32,327 nucleotides of DNA from Oxalobacteraceae bacterium (GCA_900299005.1 OMID01000032.1:1-32327), one strand, 5' to 3'; shown: positions 7,088 to 16,230, counted from the stretch's first letter. Numbers and translations: made by a program. The notes: generated from the sequence alone by a model not told the origin.

Positions 7088-7162
7088 CTATCAAAATGAG
7101 CGCCGCGAAACAGCGCGGTCGCTGCCAAGGCGGCCCCAACGCGGCCAGCGGCATTGTGATAT
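7088..7162 (+). repeat. 75-bp dispersed repeat, family A, copy 1
   Basis: This element begins CTATCAAAAT and ends ATTGTGATAT, an imperfect inverted repeat, with a GC-rich centre containing AGCGCCGCGAA and CAGCGCGGTCGCTG. A second copy of the same 75-bp length lies at 28447-28521 and is nearly identical. It occupies the space between the HAD gene and the ABC operon. No coding potential is seen. It could be a REP/MITE-like non-autonomous element. Confidence 0.75.
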
Positions 7163-7167
7163 GGCCT

Positions 7168-7998
7168 CTATGGCACCATTCGCAATGCAAACTCCTGGAA
7201 AGAAGAGGCAGCTATATCGACCTTGAGCGTTGGTGTCGCCTCACCGGTATTGAGTCCGTACTCATCTGGTTGTGCCACGAAGCCTGTACGTAAGCCCACC
7301 TTGGCCGCCGCCTCAAGGTCATTGCTGTGGGCTGCCACCATCATGCACTCATGGGGTTCAATGCCAAGCGCCTCTGCAGCAGCGAGATAGACACGGGGCT
7401 TGGGCTTGTAATCTCCCGCGATCTCGGCTCCAAGGATTGCGTCCCATGGAAACTCATTGCGCCGGGCAAGATCTACCATCAGCGAGATGTTGCCGTTAGA
7501 GCATGGTCCAAGCATGAACTTTCGACGTAGCCGATGCAGGCCTGCGGTAACTCCCGGCCAGGCATCGAGCCGGTGCCAGACCAAATTTAAATTGCGTAGC
7601 GTGGGCTCATCAAGCGACTCCAGTCCAAAGCGGGGGCGCACACGATCGAGCATACCGCGATGCACTATATCCAGTCGCGAGAATGGCTTGCGACCGGAGC
7701 GTATCTCTTCCATACCAGGCTGATACTCTGCGCGCCACGCATCGGCAAATGTGATCCAGTCTAGCTTGTAACCCAAGGGCTCAAGGATTGCGCGGGATTC
7801 GCGCGCCACACAAGTGCGCCAGTCGACAAGCGTGCCGAAGACGTCGAAAACCATCGCTTTGACGCTGTCTACGGGCTTGCCTGTTTCGTGTTTTGACTTG
7901 GAGGTATTTGCGTGTGCCAGTCCCATTCCGCACGACACACCCAGGGCGCCCAGCCCGCCGGCATAGCGAAGGAAGTCACGGCGCGTTATAGCATTCAT
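7168..7998 (-). CDS. Tat-exported type II haloacid dehalogenase-like hydrolase
   Basis: A 276-residue HAD-superfamily protein. The N-terminus NAITRRDFLRYAGG...AHA is a twin-arginine (Tat) signal, implying folded export to the periplasm. The HAD core follows: MVFDVFGTLVDW with the nucleophile Asp at about 52, the Ser-Asn pair in GPCSNGN, the Lys in DYKPKPRVY, and AAHSNDLEAA. These are hallmarks of (S)-2-haloacid dehalogenases, which replace the halogen of 2-haloacids with hydroxyl. The ATG at 7998 is chosen because GGAG lies 7 bases upstream; the ATG at 8004 is too close to it. Export is unusual for this normally cytoplasmic family. The true substrate is uncertain. Confidence 0.85.
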   Translation of the reverse strand: MNAITRRDFLRYAGGLGALGVSCGMGLAHANTSKSKHETGKPVDSVKAMVFDVFGTLVDWRTCVARESRAILEPLGYKLDWITFADAWRAEYQPGMEEIRSGRKPFSRLDIVHRGMLDRVRPRFGLESLDEPTLRNLNLVWHRLDAWPGVTAGLHRLRRKFMLGPCSNGNISLMVDLARRNEFPWDAILGAEIAGDYKPKPRVYLAAAEALGIEPHECMMVAAHSNDLEAAAKVGLRTGFVAQPDEYGLNTGEATPTLKVDIAASSFQEFALRMVP

Positions 7999-8104
7999 CG
8001 ACATTCTCCGATGTTGGTTTTATTATTGGATTAATTATATTGGTCATCTCAACCTAACTCAACCTGCGGCCTACGGCGATTCACACAATTCGCTCTTCAT
8101 TCCC

Positions 8105-8191
8105 GAAATAGCTGCAAGCCTTTTTGGCAGGCTCCGGCGTCGCGCAGCGATGCTGGCTCGCCCTCCATGGGGTTTTTGAGCGCCTCCCCTA
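8105..8191 (+). repeat. Dispersed repeat, family B, copy 1
   Basis: This element opens with GAAATAGCTGCAAGCCTTT, carries GGCAGGCTC and CGCAGCGATGCTGGCTCGCC, and ends near CTCCCCTAG. Matching copies are at 14401-14491 (same strand) and 28349-28410 (opposite strand). It fills most of the gap between the mandelate racemase-family gene and the HAD gene. Confidence 0.65.
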
Positions 8192-8222
8192 GTAGCCGGT
8201 GAAGTAGCAATCTCCGAGCGTC

Positions 8223-9371
8223 TCAGCGGGTGTTATAGCGAGCGATGATTTCCCGATTGATCTCAATCCCCAGACCTGGTTTATCTTGTATTGGTATCCA
8301 GCCATTGCTGAGTGTCAGTGGTTCCGCCACAAGGTCCTTGCGAAATGGATGAGATGACCGATCATATTCAAGCACCGGATCGGATGCGAAGATCGAATGA
8401 TGCGCGACGGGGACAGCGGCAATCACGTGCAGCGAGGCTGCCTGTGCGACTGCAGAACCCCACACGTGGGGATTGACGCGCACGCCCATCGACTGGGCAA
8501 GCGCAATAATATGACGTGCGGCTGAAATACCTCCACAAGAACCTATGTCGGGCTGCGCAATATCGACAGCGCCGGCTGAGAGTAAATCGCGAAAACCGTA
8601 GATTGTGTGTTCGTTCTCTCCGCCCGCAATCGGCATGCTCAGTTTTTCACGCATCTCGACATAACCACCGATATCCTCGGGCACAACGGGTTCTTCATAC
8701 CAGAGCAAGTCGTGCTCCTCCAGGGCACGGCCAAGTCGTAGAGCATCAGCACGACCATAGGCATGATTGGTGTCTATCATGAGGCGTATGGATTTCCCCT
8801 GAATCGCCTTGCCTATCGCTGTCATACAGTGAATATCATCGTCAACGCCGAAGCCCAACTTTATTTTCATCATTGAGAACCCCGCTTCATAGTGCTGCAG
8901 CGCTTCCTCGGCAAGCCGACCTGCCTCACCTTTTCCATGAATGCGATAAAAACCAGTGGCGTAAGGCTGCACTTGGTCCCGAAATCGCCCTCCTAGTAGA
9001 CGCCAAATAGGGACATTAAACGTTTTACCCACGATATCCCAAAGGGCAATATCGACCGCACTGATTCCTGCAATCACGCTGCCTTTGCGGCCATAGTCCC
9101 GAGTCTGGTGATACATGCTGTGCCAGAGCACCTCGACATCCAGCGGATTGGCGCCGATCACGATCGGACGAAGCGCATGGTCGATGACTGCGGCACTGAT
9201 TTCCGGGGGCTCAAGACCCTGTGCGAATGACTCTCCCCAGCCCGTGATACCCTCGTCCGTGATTATTTCAACCAGCGTCGCGCTGCGCTGGTGAACCCAG
9301 CCTTGCGAAAAAGCAAAAGGCTCAGCTAAAGCGCTCTTCAGCACATAAATTTTGAGATCCTTGATCTTCAT
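8223..9371 (-). CDS. Mandelate racemase/muconate lactonizing enzyme family protein
   Basis: A 382-residue member of the enolase superfamily, acting on acid sugars or other carboxylates by proton abstraction next to the carboxylate. The active site is complete: KxK (Lys169 and Lys171 in MMKIKLG), metal ligands Asp200 (IDTNHAY), Glu226 (YEEPVVP) and Glu252 (GGENEH), and catalytic His302 (NPHVWGS). The layout is mandelate-racemase subgroup, with reactions ranging from racemisation to sugar-acid dehydration or lactone isomerisation. A GAGG site lies 7 bases before the ATG. It sits next to an apionate-type catabolic locus, which suggests a sugar acid or lactone, but the substrate cannot be deduced. 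Confidence 0.9.
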   Translation of the reverse strand: MKIKDLKIYVLKSALAEPFAFSQGWVHQRSATLVEIITDEGITGWGESFAQGLEPPEISAAVIDHALRPIVIGANPLDVEVLWHSMYHQTRDYGRKGSVIAGISAVDIALWDIVGKTFNVPIWRLLGGRFRDQVQPYATGFYRIHGKGEAGRLAEEALQHYEAGFSMMKIKLGFGVDDDIHCMTAIGKAIQGKSIRLMIDTNHAYGRADALRLGRALEEHDLLWYEEPVVPEDIGGYVEMREKLSMPIAGGENEHTIYGFRDLLSAGAVDIAQPDIGSCGGISAARHIIALAQSMGVRVNPHVWGSAVAQAASLHVIAAVPVAHHSIFASDPVLEYDRSSHPFRKDLVAEPLTLSNGWIPIQDKPGLGIEINREIIARYNTR

Positions 9372-9458
9372 TTGCAGCCTCGCCCTTTTTGGTTTTGATA
9401 TGAATTATTGATATACAAAGCTTTTTAATACCTCTATTTTTATTCTCTGTATTTTCAG

Positions 9459-10178
9459 ATGAAACCGATTGCCATATTACGTTTTGCAGCTGCCGATGGT
9501 CCAGCCTACTTCGCAGAGTTTATCTCACTGGCTGGCAAATCATTTACCGAGATTCGCGTCGACCGCGGCGCACACATACCTAGCGACTCACGACAGTTCG
9601 GTGGAATTGCCCTCATGGGAGGGCCCATGAGCGTCAACGACCCACTCCCCTGGATTCCCTCGGTGCTGGCATTGATTCAAGATGCCACATCAAATAACGT
9701 ACCTCTGATTGGACATTGCCTTGGTGGCCAATTGATTAGCAAGGCGCTTGGCGGTAGCGTAGGACGTAGCCCGAAAGGCAAGGAAATCGGCTGGCATGCA
9801 ATACAAATTCAAGACACATCACTTGCAAATGAATGGTTCGGGCGCCGTGAGGGATTTGACGTTTTCCAATGGCATGGAGAAGCATTCACACTTCCCGCAG
9901 GATCGACACGGATAGCCAGCAGCGATTACTGCGAAAACCAGGCATTCATTCTGGGCCCGCATATTGGGATGCAGTTTCATATCGAAATTGACGAAACAAC
10001 GATAGAAAACTGGTGTGACGGAGGAAGCAAGGAGATTAATGCCGCACTTAAAAATGACCCCCCGCACGAGGCCGTGATGACGTCCGAGAATATAAAAAAG
10101 AGAACCCCCCATGCTCTTCCGCGGATGCGCTTGGTCGCCGATCATCTCTACCATCGCTGGCTACTCTCCGCCACATGA
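9459..10178 (+). CDS. Class I glutamine amidotransferase domain protein
   Basis: A 239-residue stand-alone GATase1 protein. The nucleophile elbow is GHCLGGQ with Cys87. The His-Glu partners are in MQFHIEID (His174, Glu176), and the oxyanion region is MGGPMSV. All catalytic residues are present. Such proteins hydrolyse glutamine or gamma-glutamyl amides, and many are labelled GMP-synthase-like without experiment. The long C-terminal helix region (after about 185) lacks a synthetase domain. It is divergent from the mandelate racemase-family gene, with 87 AT-rich bases between, and converges on the globin-like gene. No clear Shine-Dalgarno precedes the ATG. Confidence 0.85.
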   Translation: MKPIAILRFAAADGPAYFAEFISLAGKSFTEIRVDRGAHIPSDSRQFGGIALMGGPMSVNDPLPWIPSVLALIQDATSNNVPLIGHCLGGQLISKALGGSVGRSPKGKEIGWHAIQIQDTSLANEWFGRREGFDVFQWHGEAFTLPAGSTRIASSDYCENQAFILGPHIGMQFHIEIDETTIENWCDGGSKEINAALKNDPPHEAVMTSENIKKRTPHALPRMRLVADHLYHRWLLSAT

Positions 10179-10237
10179 TGTCCGGTACAGCGCACTCGTT
10201 ACTTTATGCATCATTTTCGGAACGGCGACTGCGTTAA

Positions 10238-11056
10238 TCACCGGCTCACGTTCATCTGGAGAATTTTTCTAGTGTCACACTTGACTACCCTCGAAAATTT
10301 GAACGAGAAAGACTTCAACAGCCGAAAGAGCAGCCGTAGTGGTATGCCCTGCTCAAAAGGAAATTTTTCTTCCATGAGAAGAAAAGGCCAATCATCATCA
10401 TTCTCGACAGCACGTACTTGGGTCAACGGATAACGCTCTTGAGATATCCGTGCAATTTCCTCTATGTCTTCCAGTGAAGAATTCTCTATGGATATCGCTT
10501 TTCCTATCAAAACGATCGATTTATCCTTTGACCGAATTTTTATACCTACAGGCGAATCCAGTCCTGATGTGATGACTATCTCATTCTTGCTCAGAACCTC
10601 AGCCTGAAATTTGAAACGTCTAAAAACTTGAACCAGACTTTCTGCGGATACGTCTGCTCCCTGCAAGACCATCATCACGGTGTCACTGAATTGCGCCCGT
10701 GATTCTTCAACTATCTCGAGGATCTCAAAAGAAAGTCTGGGCAAATCGTCCTCGAGAACCCCATGCGACCTCATCACCTCGACGAGCACTTTATGCACCT
10801 CTTCGAACACGAAAGAACTGACTCGAATTTCCGGCATCGAGGTTTTTTGGGCATTCAAGGGTTCACGATAGACGCTATCTGGCTGTAAAGTAACAAACAC
10901 ACTAAATTGCAGAACGTCTTTTAATAATGAATCAAGCGACACGTTAACAAAATAATGCGCAATGGTTTTGTTGGACTTTACCTGATCAAATAAGGTCTGA
11001 ATGATCTGATTCAGCAGTAGTGCTGGATTTTTATATTTTTCGAGCTGCTCAAACAT
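10238..11056 (-). CDS. Globin-like/YbjN-like two-domain protein of unknown function
   Basis: A 272-residue cytoplasmic protein whose ATG at 11056 follows GGGAG by 7 bases; an earlier ATG at 11095 lacks this. Residues 1-125 have the helical pattern of group I truncated globins (LFDQVKSNKTIAHYF, then FSVFVTL, and a terminal helix with RSHGV). At the expected proximal-histidine site the alignment gives MPEIRVSSF, and the usual AHK becomes AQK, so haem binding looks lost. Residues from about 135 on (FRRFKFQAEVL, VGIKIRSKDKSIVL, LRLLFRLLKSFSF) resemble the YbjN/sensory-regulator fold. I recognise the parts only by pattern. It has no obvious partner gene. Confidence 0.5.
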   Translation of the reverse strand: MFEQLEKYKNPALLLNQIIQTLFDQVKSNKTIAHYFVNVSLDSLLKDVLQFSVFVTLQPDSVYREPLNAQKTSMPEIRVSSFVFEEVHKVLVEVMRSHGVLEDDLPRLSFEILEIVEESRAQFSDTVMMVLQGADVSAESLVQVFRRFKFQAEVLSKNEIVITSGLDSPVGIKIRSKDKSIVLIGKAISIENSSLEDIEEIARISQERYPLTQVRAVENDDDWPFLLMEEKFPFEQGIPLRLLFRLLKSFSFKFSRVVKCDTRKILQMNVSR

Positions 11057-11171
11057 AGCTGCACTCCCCTGGCCAATCAGGGAACCGCGTGTCATTGCTT
11101 GTTTTTATCACACGCATGATGTTCAAATTTTGGCAGGCAAAGGCTGATTCGATGAAGACTACAACCACATT

Positions 11172-13154
11172 TTACTGATCGAAAATACAGGCGACAGCAT
11201 AGGCATCGAGCACCAGGTCCCTACTTGGAGCCAACCAATGACTACGCTCCCTGAAAGATATCGGTGCAGAGCTTGCTTCTGCAAAGCTGGCCGCATCAAG
11301 CACCCCTACGGATGCCTTTGTGCTGACACCACTGAGCTTCATGGTCTGCTCGGCGGCGGTCAGATTCGCCACCAGCAACCATCGACCCTCTACGTTTTCC
11401 CATGCGAGGGCGGCCGCCTTGTCGGCTGAAGCTATGCTTAAAGGACGTAATTTTGAGCCCGAGGCGCAGTTGAGTGTGCTGAGGACATGGAAAGCGGGAT
11501 ATACCGCCGTTGTTCGGATGGCTTCAGGTAAATCATCGTAGTACGGCTGATGGTAGTCGGTGCCCCGGTAAATGACACCAAGCGGGCCAGTGGGCGCTGC
11601 CATGCTGATGCGATCGACACCCCCCGCCACCAGTTCAGCAACGTAGGCCAAGGTCCAAGCGGCCGAGAACAGGCCACGCTGACGAGGATCCATTTTGGCC
11701 AGACAAATACGTTCGTTCTCGGGGTTCTGGGAATAGGTGCTCCCATGCGGGTTGTCACGCGCTCCAATGCCACTGGGGCCGACGCGGTGTGGCGTACCGT
11801 TTGAAAAACGTCGGGCAGTCTTGATCTGCCAAGGCAAAGCCTCCAGCGTCTCCATGACCGAGCGATCATCTGCGGCGTGAACAATCGGACTGGTCGTATT
11901 GGTGATGTAATCGAGCAGCTGCGATGGAGGCCGCTTGCGATTGAGCTCAGTGAAAAAAGAAAACATACCGCCGCCCAGACGAATCTCAGGGAAGGCAGCG
12001 CGCGCTGCGCGGTACAAGTCATCGAGCTCCGGAGCGGGAGGATAAATCCCTCCTGGTAGAACGGCCTTGAGGTGACCCACCGGACACACGGCCACGGACT
12101 CGAGCTTCAAACCCGCCTGACGAACTTGTGCGGCGACGCCCATCAATTCGTTTTCGTATTCATTGACACTCTGCACCACGACTTCGAGCATTACTTCAGC
12201 ATTGATGTGCGATGCAATGTCTCGATATTTTCGAAGTAATTCAACACCATGATGCAATCGAGGATCATAAGCGCAGGCAAGGAATTTAGGGGCCAGTAGT
12301 TTCATCAGATCAGTCTTCGCCAGTGCCGCATCGACCTCCTCTGGTGGAACGCCCAGGCCAATGGGCGGAATGCGCTCTGTGCCGGCCGATCCTACTTTGA
12401 TAAGGTTGCTTTGCGTGCCTCCCAGATCGCCCGCTTTTGGCAGTGGACCCTTGAACGAAAACGTCACGGATTGCTCGATAAGCTCACCTTGAGCAAGGGT
12501 GTAGGGCCACGGTTTGGACAATGGACGTATGTAGGTCTTGAATGAGGCATCGGTCCAGTTGCGATGATCCTCCATTTCATAGGCATCACCTTCCATCGTC
12601 ACCTGCACCCACAACCCGGGCTGGACTTCGTGCGAGAGCGTGCGAATATTACGAAATGGGCAGTCAGGGTTGACTTGCTCGGGAAATTCGCTCTGGGTAA
12701 TGCTGCCATCGACATGCTCAACCTTGAGCTGATGACCTACCACCCCGTCAAGCGGGTGCAACACGACAAAACCCGTACGCGCCGTGAGAAAATCGGTCTG
12801 CGGCATGCCCAAGGCATGAAAATCAAGTGACCCGTCAGCCCTGCCCTCGATACGCGCGGCATAACTGATGCTTTGACCTGCCCGGCTACAGATCGCCTCA
12901 TAAGCGACAGAGAAGCCATCATCACGCTGGCTTACGGTCATATCGCTGATCGCGGGCACGTAGGTACCCCAGTTTTCATCACGCACCAGAAATGCGATGG
13001 CGCGCAATACCTCGATACCATTCAAGCGCAGATAACGCAGATTGCCGCCATCGAGTTCAACCGAAAGTGGGCCGGCATGCAGGATACGACCGACCTCATC
13101 GGTTTGTTCGGTACCGGTCAGGATGATGGAACGTGAAGTAGTTTTTTTCGCCAT
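11172..13154 (-). CDS. apnL: Probable D-apionate lactonase
   Basis: A 660-residue protein with no signal peptide. The N-terminal third is beta-rich (sandwich-like). The middle from about 280 to 560 reads as a TIM-barrel of glycoside-hydrolase type, with FLACAYDPRLHHG, EVMLEVVVQS, RLGGGMFSFFTELNRKRP and PIVHAADD, and the last 80 residues form a small beta domain. In described D-apiose pathways a large protein of this kind, ApnL, opens D-apionolactone to D-apionate and is encoded with ApnO, OiaK and a RuBisCO-like protein; all three partners occur here. The ATG has GGGAGG 4 bases upstream. It is the last gene of the transporter operon, 81 bp after the ATPase gene. The assignment relies mainly on context; an unrelated glycosidase is the alternative. 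Confidence 0.6.
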   Translation of the reverse strand: MAKKTTSRSIILTGTEQTDEVGRILHAGPLSVELDGGNLRYLRLNGIEVLRAIAFLVRDENWGTYVPAISDMTVSQRDDGFSVAYEAICSRAGQSISYAARIEGRADGSLDFHALGMPQTDFLTARTGFVVLHPLDGVVGHQLKVEHVDGSITQSEFPEQVNPDCPFRNIRTLSHEVQPGLWVQVTMEGDAYEMEDHRNWTDASFKTYIRPLSKPWPYTLAQGELIEQSVTFSFKGPLPKAGDLGGTQSNLIKVGSAGTERIPPIGLGVPPEEVDAALAKTDLMKLLAPKFLACAYDPRLHHGVELLRKYRDIASHINAEVMLEVVVQSVNEYENELMGVAAQVRQAGLKLESVAVCPVGHLKAVLPGGIYPPAPELDDLYRAARAAFPEIRLGGGMFSFFTELNRKRPPSQLLDYITNTTSPIVHAADDRSVMETLEALPWQIKTARRFSNGTPHRVGPSGIGARDNPHGSTYSQNPENERICLAKMDPRQRGLFSAAWTLAYVAELVAGGVDRISMAAPTGPLGVIYRGTDYHQPYYDDLPEAIRTTAVYPAFHVLSTLNCASGSKLRPLSIASADKAAALAWENVEGRWLLVANLTAAEQTMKLSGVSTKASVGVLDAASFAEASSAPISFRERSHWLAPSRDLVLDAYAVACIFDQ

Positions 13155-13235
13155 ACGGCCTCCCTCATGATAGCTGTCGTTCTACGGCCCGCTTGTCACG
13201 CCCCAGCTCCGGATTTTGTGGTAGCGGTAAGTTTT

Positions 13236-14339
13236 TTATTTGGCGCCTGAGGACAGTACGTGCTCGGTTTCCGGATCTACGATGATGGCACGTTGCATGT
13301 CCAGCGCCAGACTGATCCGCTCGCCGGCACGGTGCACATCATGGGCACCCACCTCTGCCACGGCGGGCACCCCCCCCAGCAAAAATTCGATATATGTACG
13401 AGAGCCCGTTGGCTGCACCAGCTCAACCTGCGCTGATAGGGTCACCGCACCGGCGCTGCCTGGGCGTTGCATGTGCTCGGGGCGCAAACCCAGCAATACT
13501 GATCTGCCGACCCACCCGGTGAGAGCGCCGGCATGGTCAATGGGTAGCGGCAGAGTGACTCCACCTTGGAGAGCAAGACTCATCGTGTCACCCTGCCGAT
13601 CCAACTGCGCAGGAATGAAGTTCATGGTGGGTGAACCAAGAAAGCCAGCGACGTATCGCGTGGCAGGATGCTCGAACAGTGCCAGCGGAGCGCCCTGCTG
13701 CTCGATTCGACCACCGCGCATGAGCACGATACGGTCTGCCAAGGTCATTGCCTCAATCTGGTCGTGCGTAACGTAGATGATGGTCTTGCCCAATTCCTGA
13801 TGCAGGCGCTTGATTTCACCCCGCATCTCATCCCTCAACTGCGCATCGAGATTGGATAGCGGTTCGTCAAAGAGATATAAACGCGCATTACGCACGACAG
13901 CACGTCCGATGGCAACGCGCTGCAACTGGCCGCCACTCATCTGGCGAGGATACCGATTCAGCAGGTGATCAATCGCCAGCATTTCTGCCGCACGTTGCAC
14001 CTTTTGTCGTATTTCAGCTTCTGGAAATTTGCGTACGCGCAGCCCAAAGGCGATATTGTCATACACCGTCATGTACGGATACAGCGCATAGTTCTGAAAC
14101 ACCATCGCAATATCCCGATCCTTTGGCGCCATGTCATTGACGACCTGTCCGGCAATTTCGATTGTTCCTTGATCGACGTGCTCCAGACCAGCAATCGTGC
14201 GCAACAACGTACTCTTGCCACAACCCGATTGCCCCACTAGGACAATGAACTCACCCTCGGGAATTTCCAGATCAATGCCCTTGACGACATGGTTCTCGCC
14301 GTAATACTTGTGCAAGCCCTGAATATTCAAGTCAGCCAT
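13236..14339 (-). CDS. ugpC: Sugar ABC transporter ATPase (UgpC/MsmK-MalK type)
   Basis: A 367-residue ATPase of the CUT1 carbohydrate uptake family. Walker A is GQSGCGKST, the signature is MSGGQLQRVAIGRA, Walker B is LYLFDEPLSNLDA, and the H-loop is VTHDQIEAM. The C-terminal OB-type regulatory domain (about 235-360, with LGLRPEHM) is typical of MalK/UgpC. AGAGGA lies about 10 bases upstream of the ATG. It is separated from the preceding permease gene by 150 bp containing a family B repeat, an odd interruption in an otherwise compact operon. The gene symbol denotes the family; the cargo is presumably apionate or apionolactone. Confidence 0.9.
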   Translation of the reverse strand: MADLNIQGLHKYYGENHVVKGIDLEIPEGEFIVLVGQSGCGKSTLLRTIAGLEHVDQGTIEIAGQVVNDMAPKDRDIAMVFQNYALYPYMTVYDNIAFGLRVRKFPEAEIRQKVQRAAEMLAIDHLLNRYPRQMSGGQLQRVAIGRAVVRNARLYLFDEPLSNLDAQLRDEMRGEIKRLHQELGKTIIYVTHDQIEAMTLADRIVLMRGGRIEQQGAPLALFEHPATRYVAGFLGSPTMNFIPAQLDRQGDTMSLALQGGVTLPLPIDHAGALTGWVGRSVLLGLRPEHMQRPGSAGAVTLSAQVELVQPTGSRTYIEFLLGGVPAVAEVGAHDVHRAGERISLALDMQRAIIVDPETEHVLSSGAK

Positions 14340-14400
14340 CTTATTTTTTTCCTCTGGGGAAGCGCTGATTCGTTAGACACCGCAAGATCTCTCCTTTTGG

Positions 14401-14491
14401 GAAATAGCTGCAAGCCTTTGATGGAGCAGGCTCATGCACCGCACAGCGATACTGGCTCGCCATAACTTGGGGCTTTCTTCCACATCTCCCT
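14401..14491 (+). repeat. Dispersed repeat, family B, copy 2
   Basis: It begins GAAATAGCTGCAAGCCTTTG, continues with AGCAGGCTC and CACAGCGATACTGGCTCGCC, and ends CATCTCCCTAG. It matches copy 1 along its length, in the same orientation. It lies between the permease and ATPase genes of the sugar transporter, overlapping the permease stop codon by about 2 bases, so it is transcribed within that operon. Confidence 0.65.
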
Positions 14492-15311
14492 AGCCCTTCA
14501 CGGCACCCAGCGAGATACCACGTACCAGATAACGCTGCATGAAAATCACGGCAATAAACACAGGCAATGTGCCCAGTACCGACATGGCAGCAATTTTTGT
14601 CCAAAAGTTTGATTGCCCGCCAAAATAATGTGTGACCTGAACGGTATATGTAACCACCTCGGTGCGGGTCAGCACCAGCGCAAAAAGGAATTCATTCCAG
14701 GCAAATACAAATGTGAATATCGCTGTCGCAAACAACCCAGCACGACACATCGGCAACACGACTTTCCAGATCACTTGCCAACGGGTGCAACCATCGATAA
14801 GGGCCGCTTCCTCCAATGACAGCGGAATATCCTGAATATAGCCGCGCATCATCCAGATAACGTAGGGCAAATTGAACGCGGTATACAGGAGGATCATTCC
14901 TACGTAGGTATCGACCCAGCCAAGGAAGGCGTACAGCAGAAATACCGGAAAAACCACCGCAATAGGCGGCACCATGCGCTGAGAAATGATCCAGTTCGAC
15001 AGATCGTCTCCACCCGTGCGGAAACGCGCGAGGCTGTAAGCGCTCATCGTGCCCAGCAGCATGGCCAGCAATGTCGATACTGAGGCGATGACCAGACTGT
15101 TCCATACCGCAGAGGCGTCGCCATCCTTGAACAGCACCAGATAATTACCAAACTGAAGACTCGCGGGCCACCATACGGGTGGGAAGGCATAGATCTCGTC
15201 GGCTGTCTTGAACGAGATCATGAACAACCAATAAACAGGAAACAGAAAGAACGCAGTGACCAAGGTGGCAGCGGTCAGCCGCAGCAGCGTGCGCTTGCGC
15301 ATGGCTCTCAT
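14490..15311 (-). CDS. Sugar ABC transporter permease (MalG/UgpE type)
   Basis: A 273-residue inner-membrane permease with six predicted transmembrane helices. The cytoplasmic EAA loop EEAALIDGCTRWQVIWKVVLP contacts the ATPase. The C-terminus, with RYLVRGISLGAVKG, is the standard end of MalG/UgpE proteins. The ATG at 15311 overlaps the partner permease stop as ATGA and is preferred over an upstream in-frame start at 15341 inside that gene. It pairs with the gene at 15308-16192 to form the transport channel. Confidence 0.92.
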   Translation of the reverse strand: MRAMRKRTLLRLTAATLVTAFFLFPVYWLFMISFKTADEIYAFPPVWWPASLQFGNYLVLFKDGDASAVWNSLVIASVSTLLAMLLGTMSAYSLARFRTGGDDLSNWIISQRMVPPIAVVFPVFLLYAFLGWVDTYVGMILLYTAFNLPYVIWMMRGYIQDIPLSLEEAALIDGCTRWQVIWKVVLPMCRAGLFATAIFTFVFAWNEFLFALVLTRTEVVTYTVQVTHYFGGQSNFWTKIAAMSVLGTLPVFIAVIFMQRYLVRGISLGAVKG

Positions 15312-16192
15312 CGCGACAGCTTCACTCGTTGCAGCGTCCACAGCAGCGCTGCCGTGAGCAAGATAATAATCACCAGGGCAACCGCTGCGGTGTAACTGGT
15401 TTCAAACTGCTTGAACCCCTGATTGTAGGTAAAGATGGACAAGGTCTCGGTCATCGTGCCTGGCCCGCCTTTGGTCAGCGCCCACACGATGTCGAACAGA
15501 CGGAACAGATCGAGCGCGCGAATCATGAGCGCGATTATCATCACCGGCCAGATGGCTGGCAGGATAATGCTGAAAAAAATGCGCCAGTAGCCCGCGCCAT
15601 CAATCGCCGCTGCCTCTTGCTGAGACTTGTCCACATTCGCCAGCGCAGCAAGCAACAGCAAGAACATGAATGGCGTCCACTGCCAGATCTCGGCCATTAG
15701 AATCGCCGGGTACACCAGTTCGGGCTTGATAGTCCAGAGCAGATGGACCTCCTGGCCACTGATCCAGCCAAGAATCTGATTGATCGGCCCGAAACGGTCG
15801 TCGAACATCAACGACCATGTGGCGCCCGCGACAATAGGCGAAATCACCACAGGCAGCACCAGCAGGGCGATGAACACCTGCCTACCGGGCAGTTGGTCGA
15901 GAAATAATTGGGCCATGAAAAGACCGAGAATCAACTCCAGCGGCAAGGCGATGATCAGAAAGATCAGCGTATGCAGTACAGCCTCCCACATGCGTCGATC
16001 TTCAAGCAGATGCAGGTAATTGGCAAAGCCGATAAAACTGGTATCGTTATCGGTCATCGTGATGCCTTGAAAGCTCACGAGGATCAGGTAAATCAGCGGG
16101 AAAATGGCAATCAGCAGCAGCACCAATATTGATGGCGCCACCAGCAGATGGGGGAAATAGTGACCCGAACGTCCGGAGTGATCATGCGGCAC
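15308..16192 (-). CDS. Sugar ABC transporter permease (MalF/UgpA type)
   Basis: A 294-residue membrane permease with six helices and the EAA loop QQEAAAIDGAGYWRIFFSIILP, followed by the MalF-family FDIVWALTKGGPGTMTETL. GTG at 16192 is chosen as the start because GGAG lies 9 bases upstream and the resulting length fits the family. The first ATG of the frame (16240) lies inside a perfect 11-bp hairpin stem and has no ribosome-binding site. It is the second gene of the transporter operon. Confidence 0.9.
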   Translation of the reverse strand: MPHDHSGRSGHYFPHLLVAPSILVLLLIAIFPLIYLILVSFQGITMTDNDTSFIGFANYLHLLEDRRMWEAVLHTLIFLIIALPLELILGLFMAQLFLDQLPGRQVFIALLVLPVVISPIVAGATWSLMFDDRFGPINQILGWISGQEVHLLWTIKPELVYPAILMAEIWQWTPFMFLLLLAALANVDKSQQEAAAIDGAGYWRIFFSIILPAIWPVMIIALMIRALDLFRLFDIVWALTKGGPGTMTETLSIFTYNQGFKQFETSYTAAVALVIIILLTAALLWTLQRVKLSR

Positions 16193-16230
16193 GGAGAGAG
16201 TCTCCAAGATACAAACGCAGTCGAGAATAA

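Noticed and set aside
7088-7162. A CRISPR array or repeat cluster
   Set aside because: The repeat copies are single and far apart with no regular spacers or cas genes.
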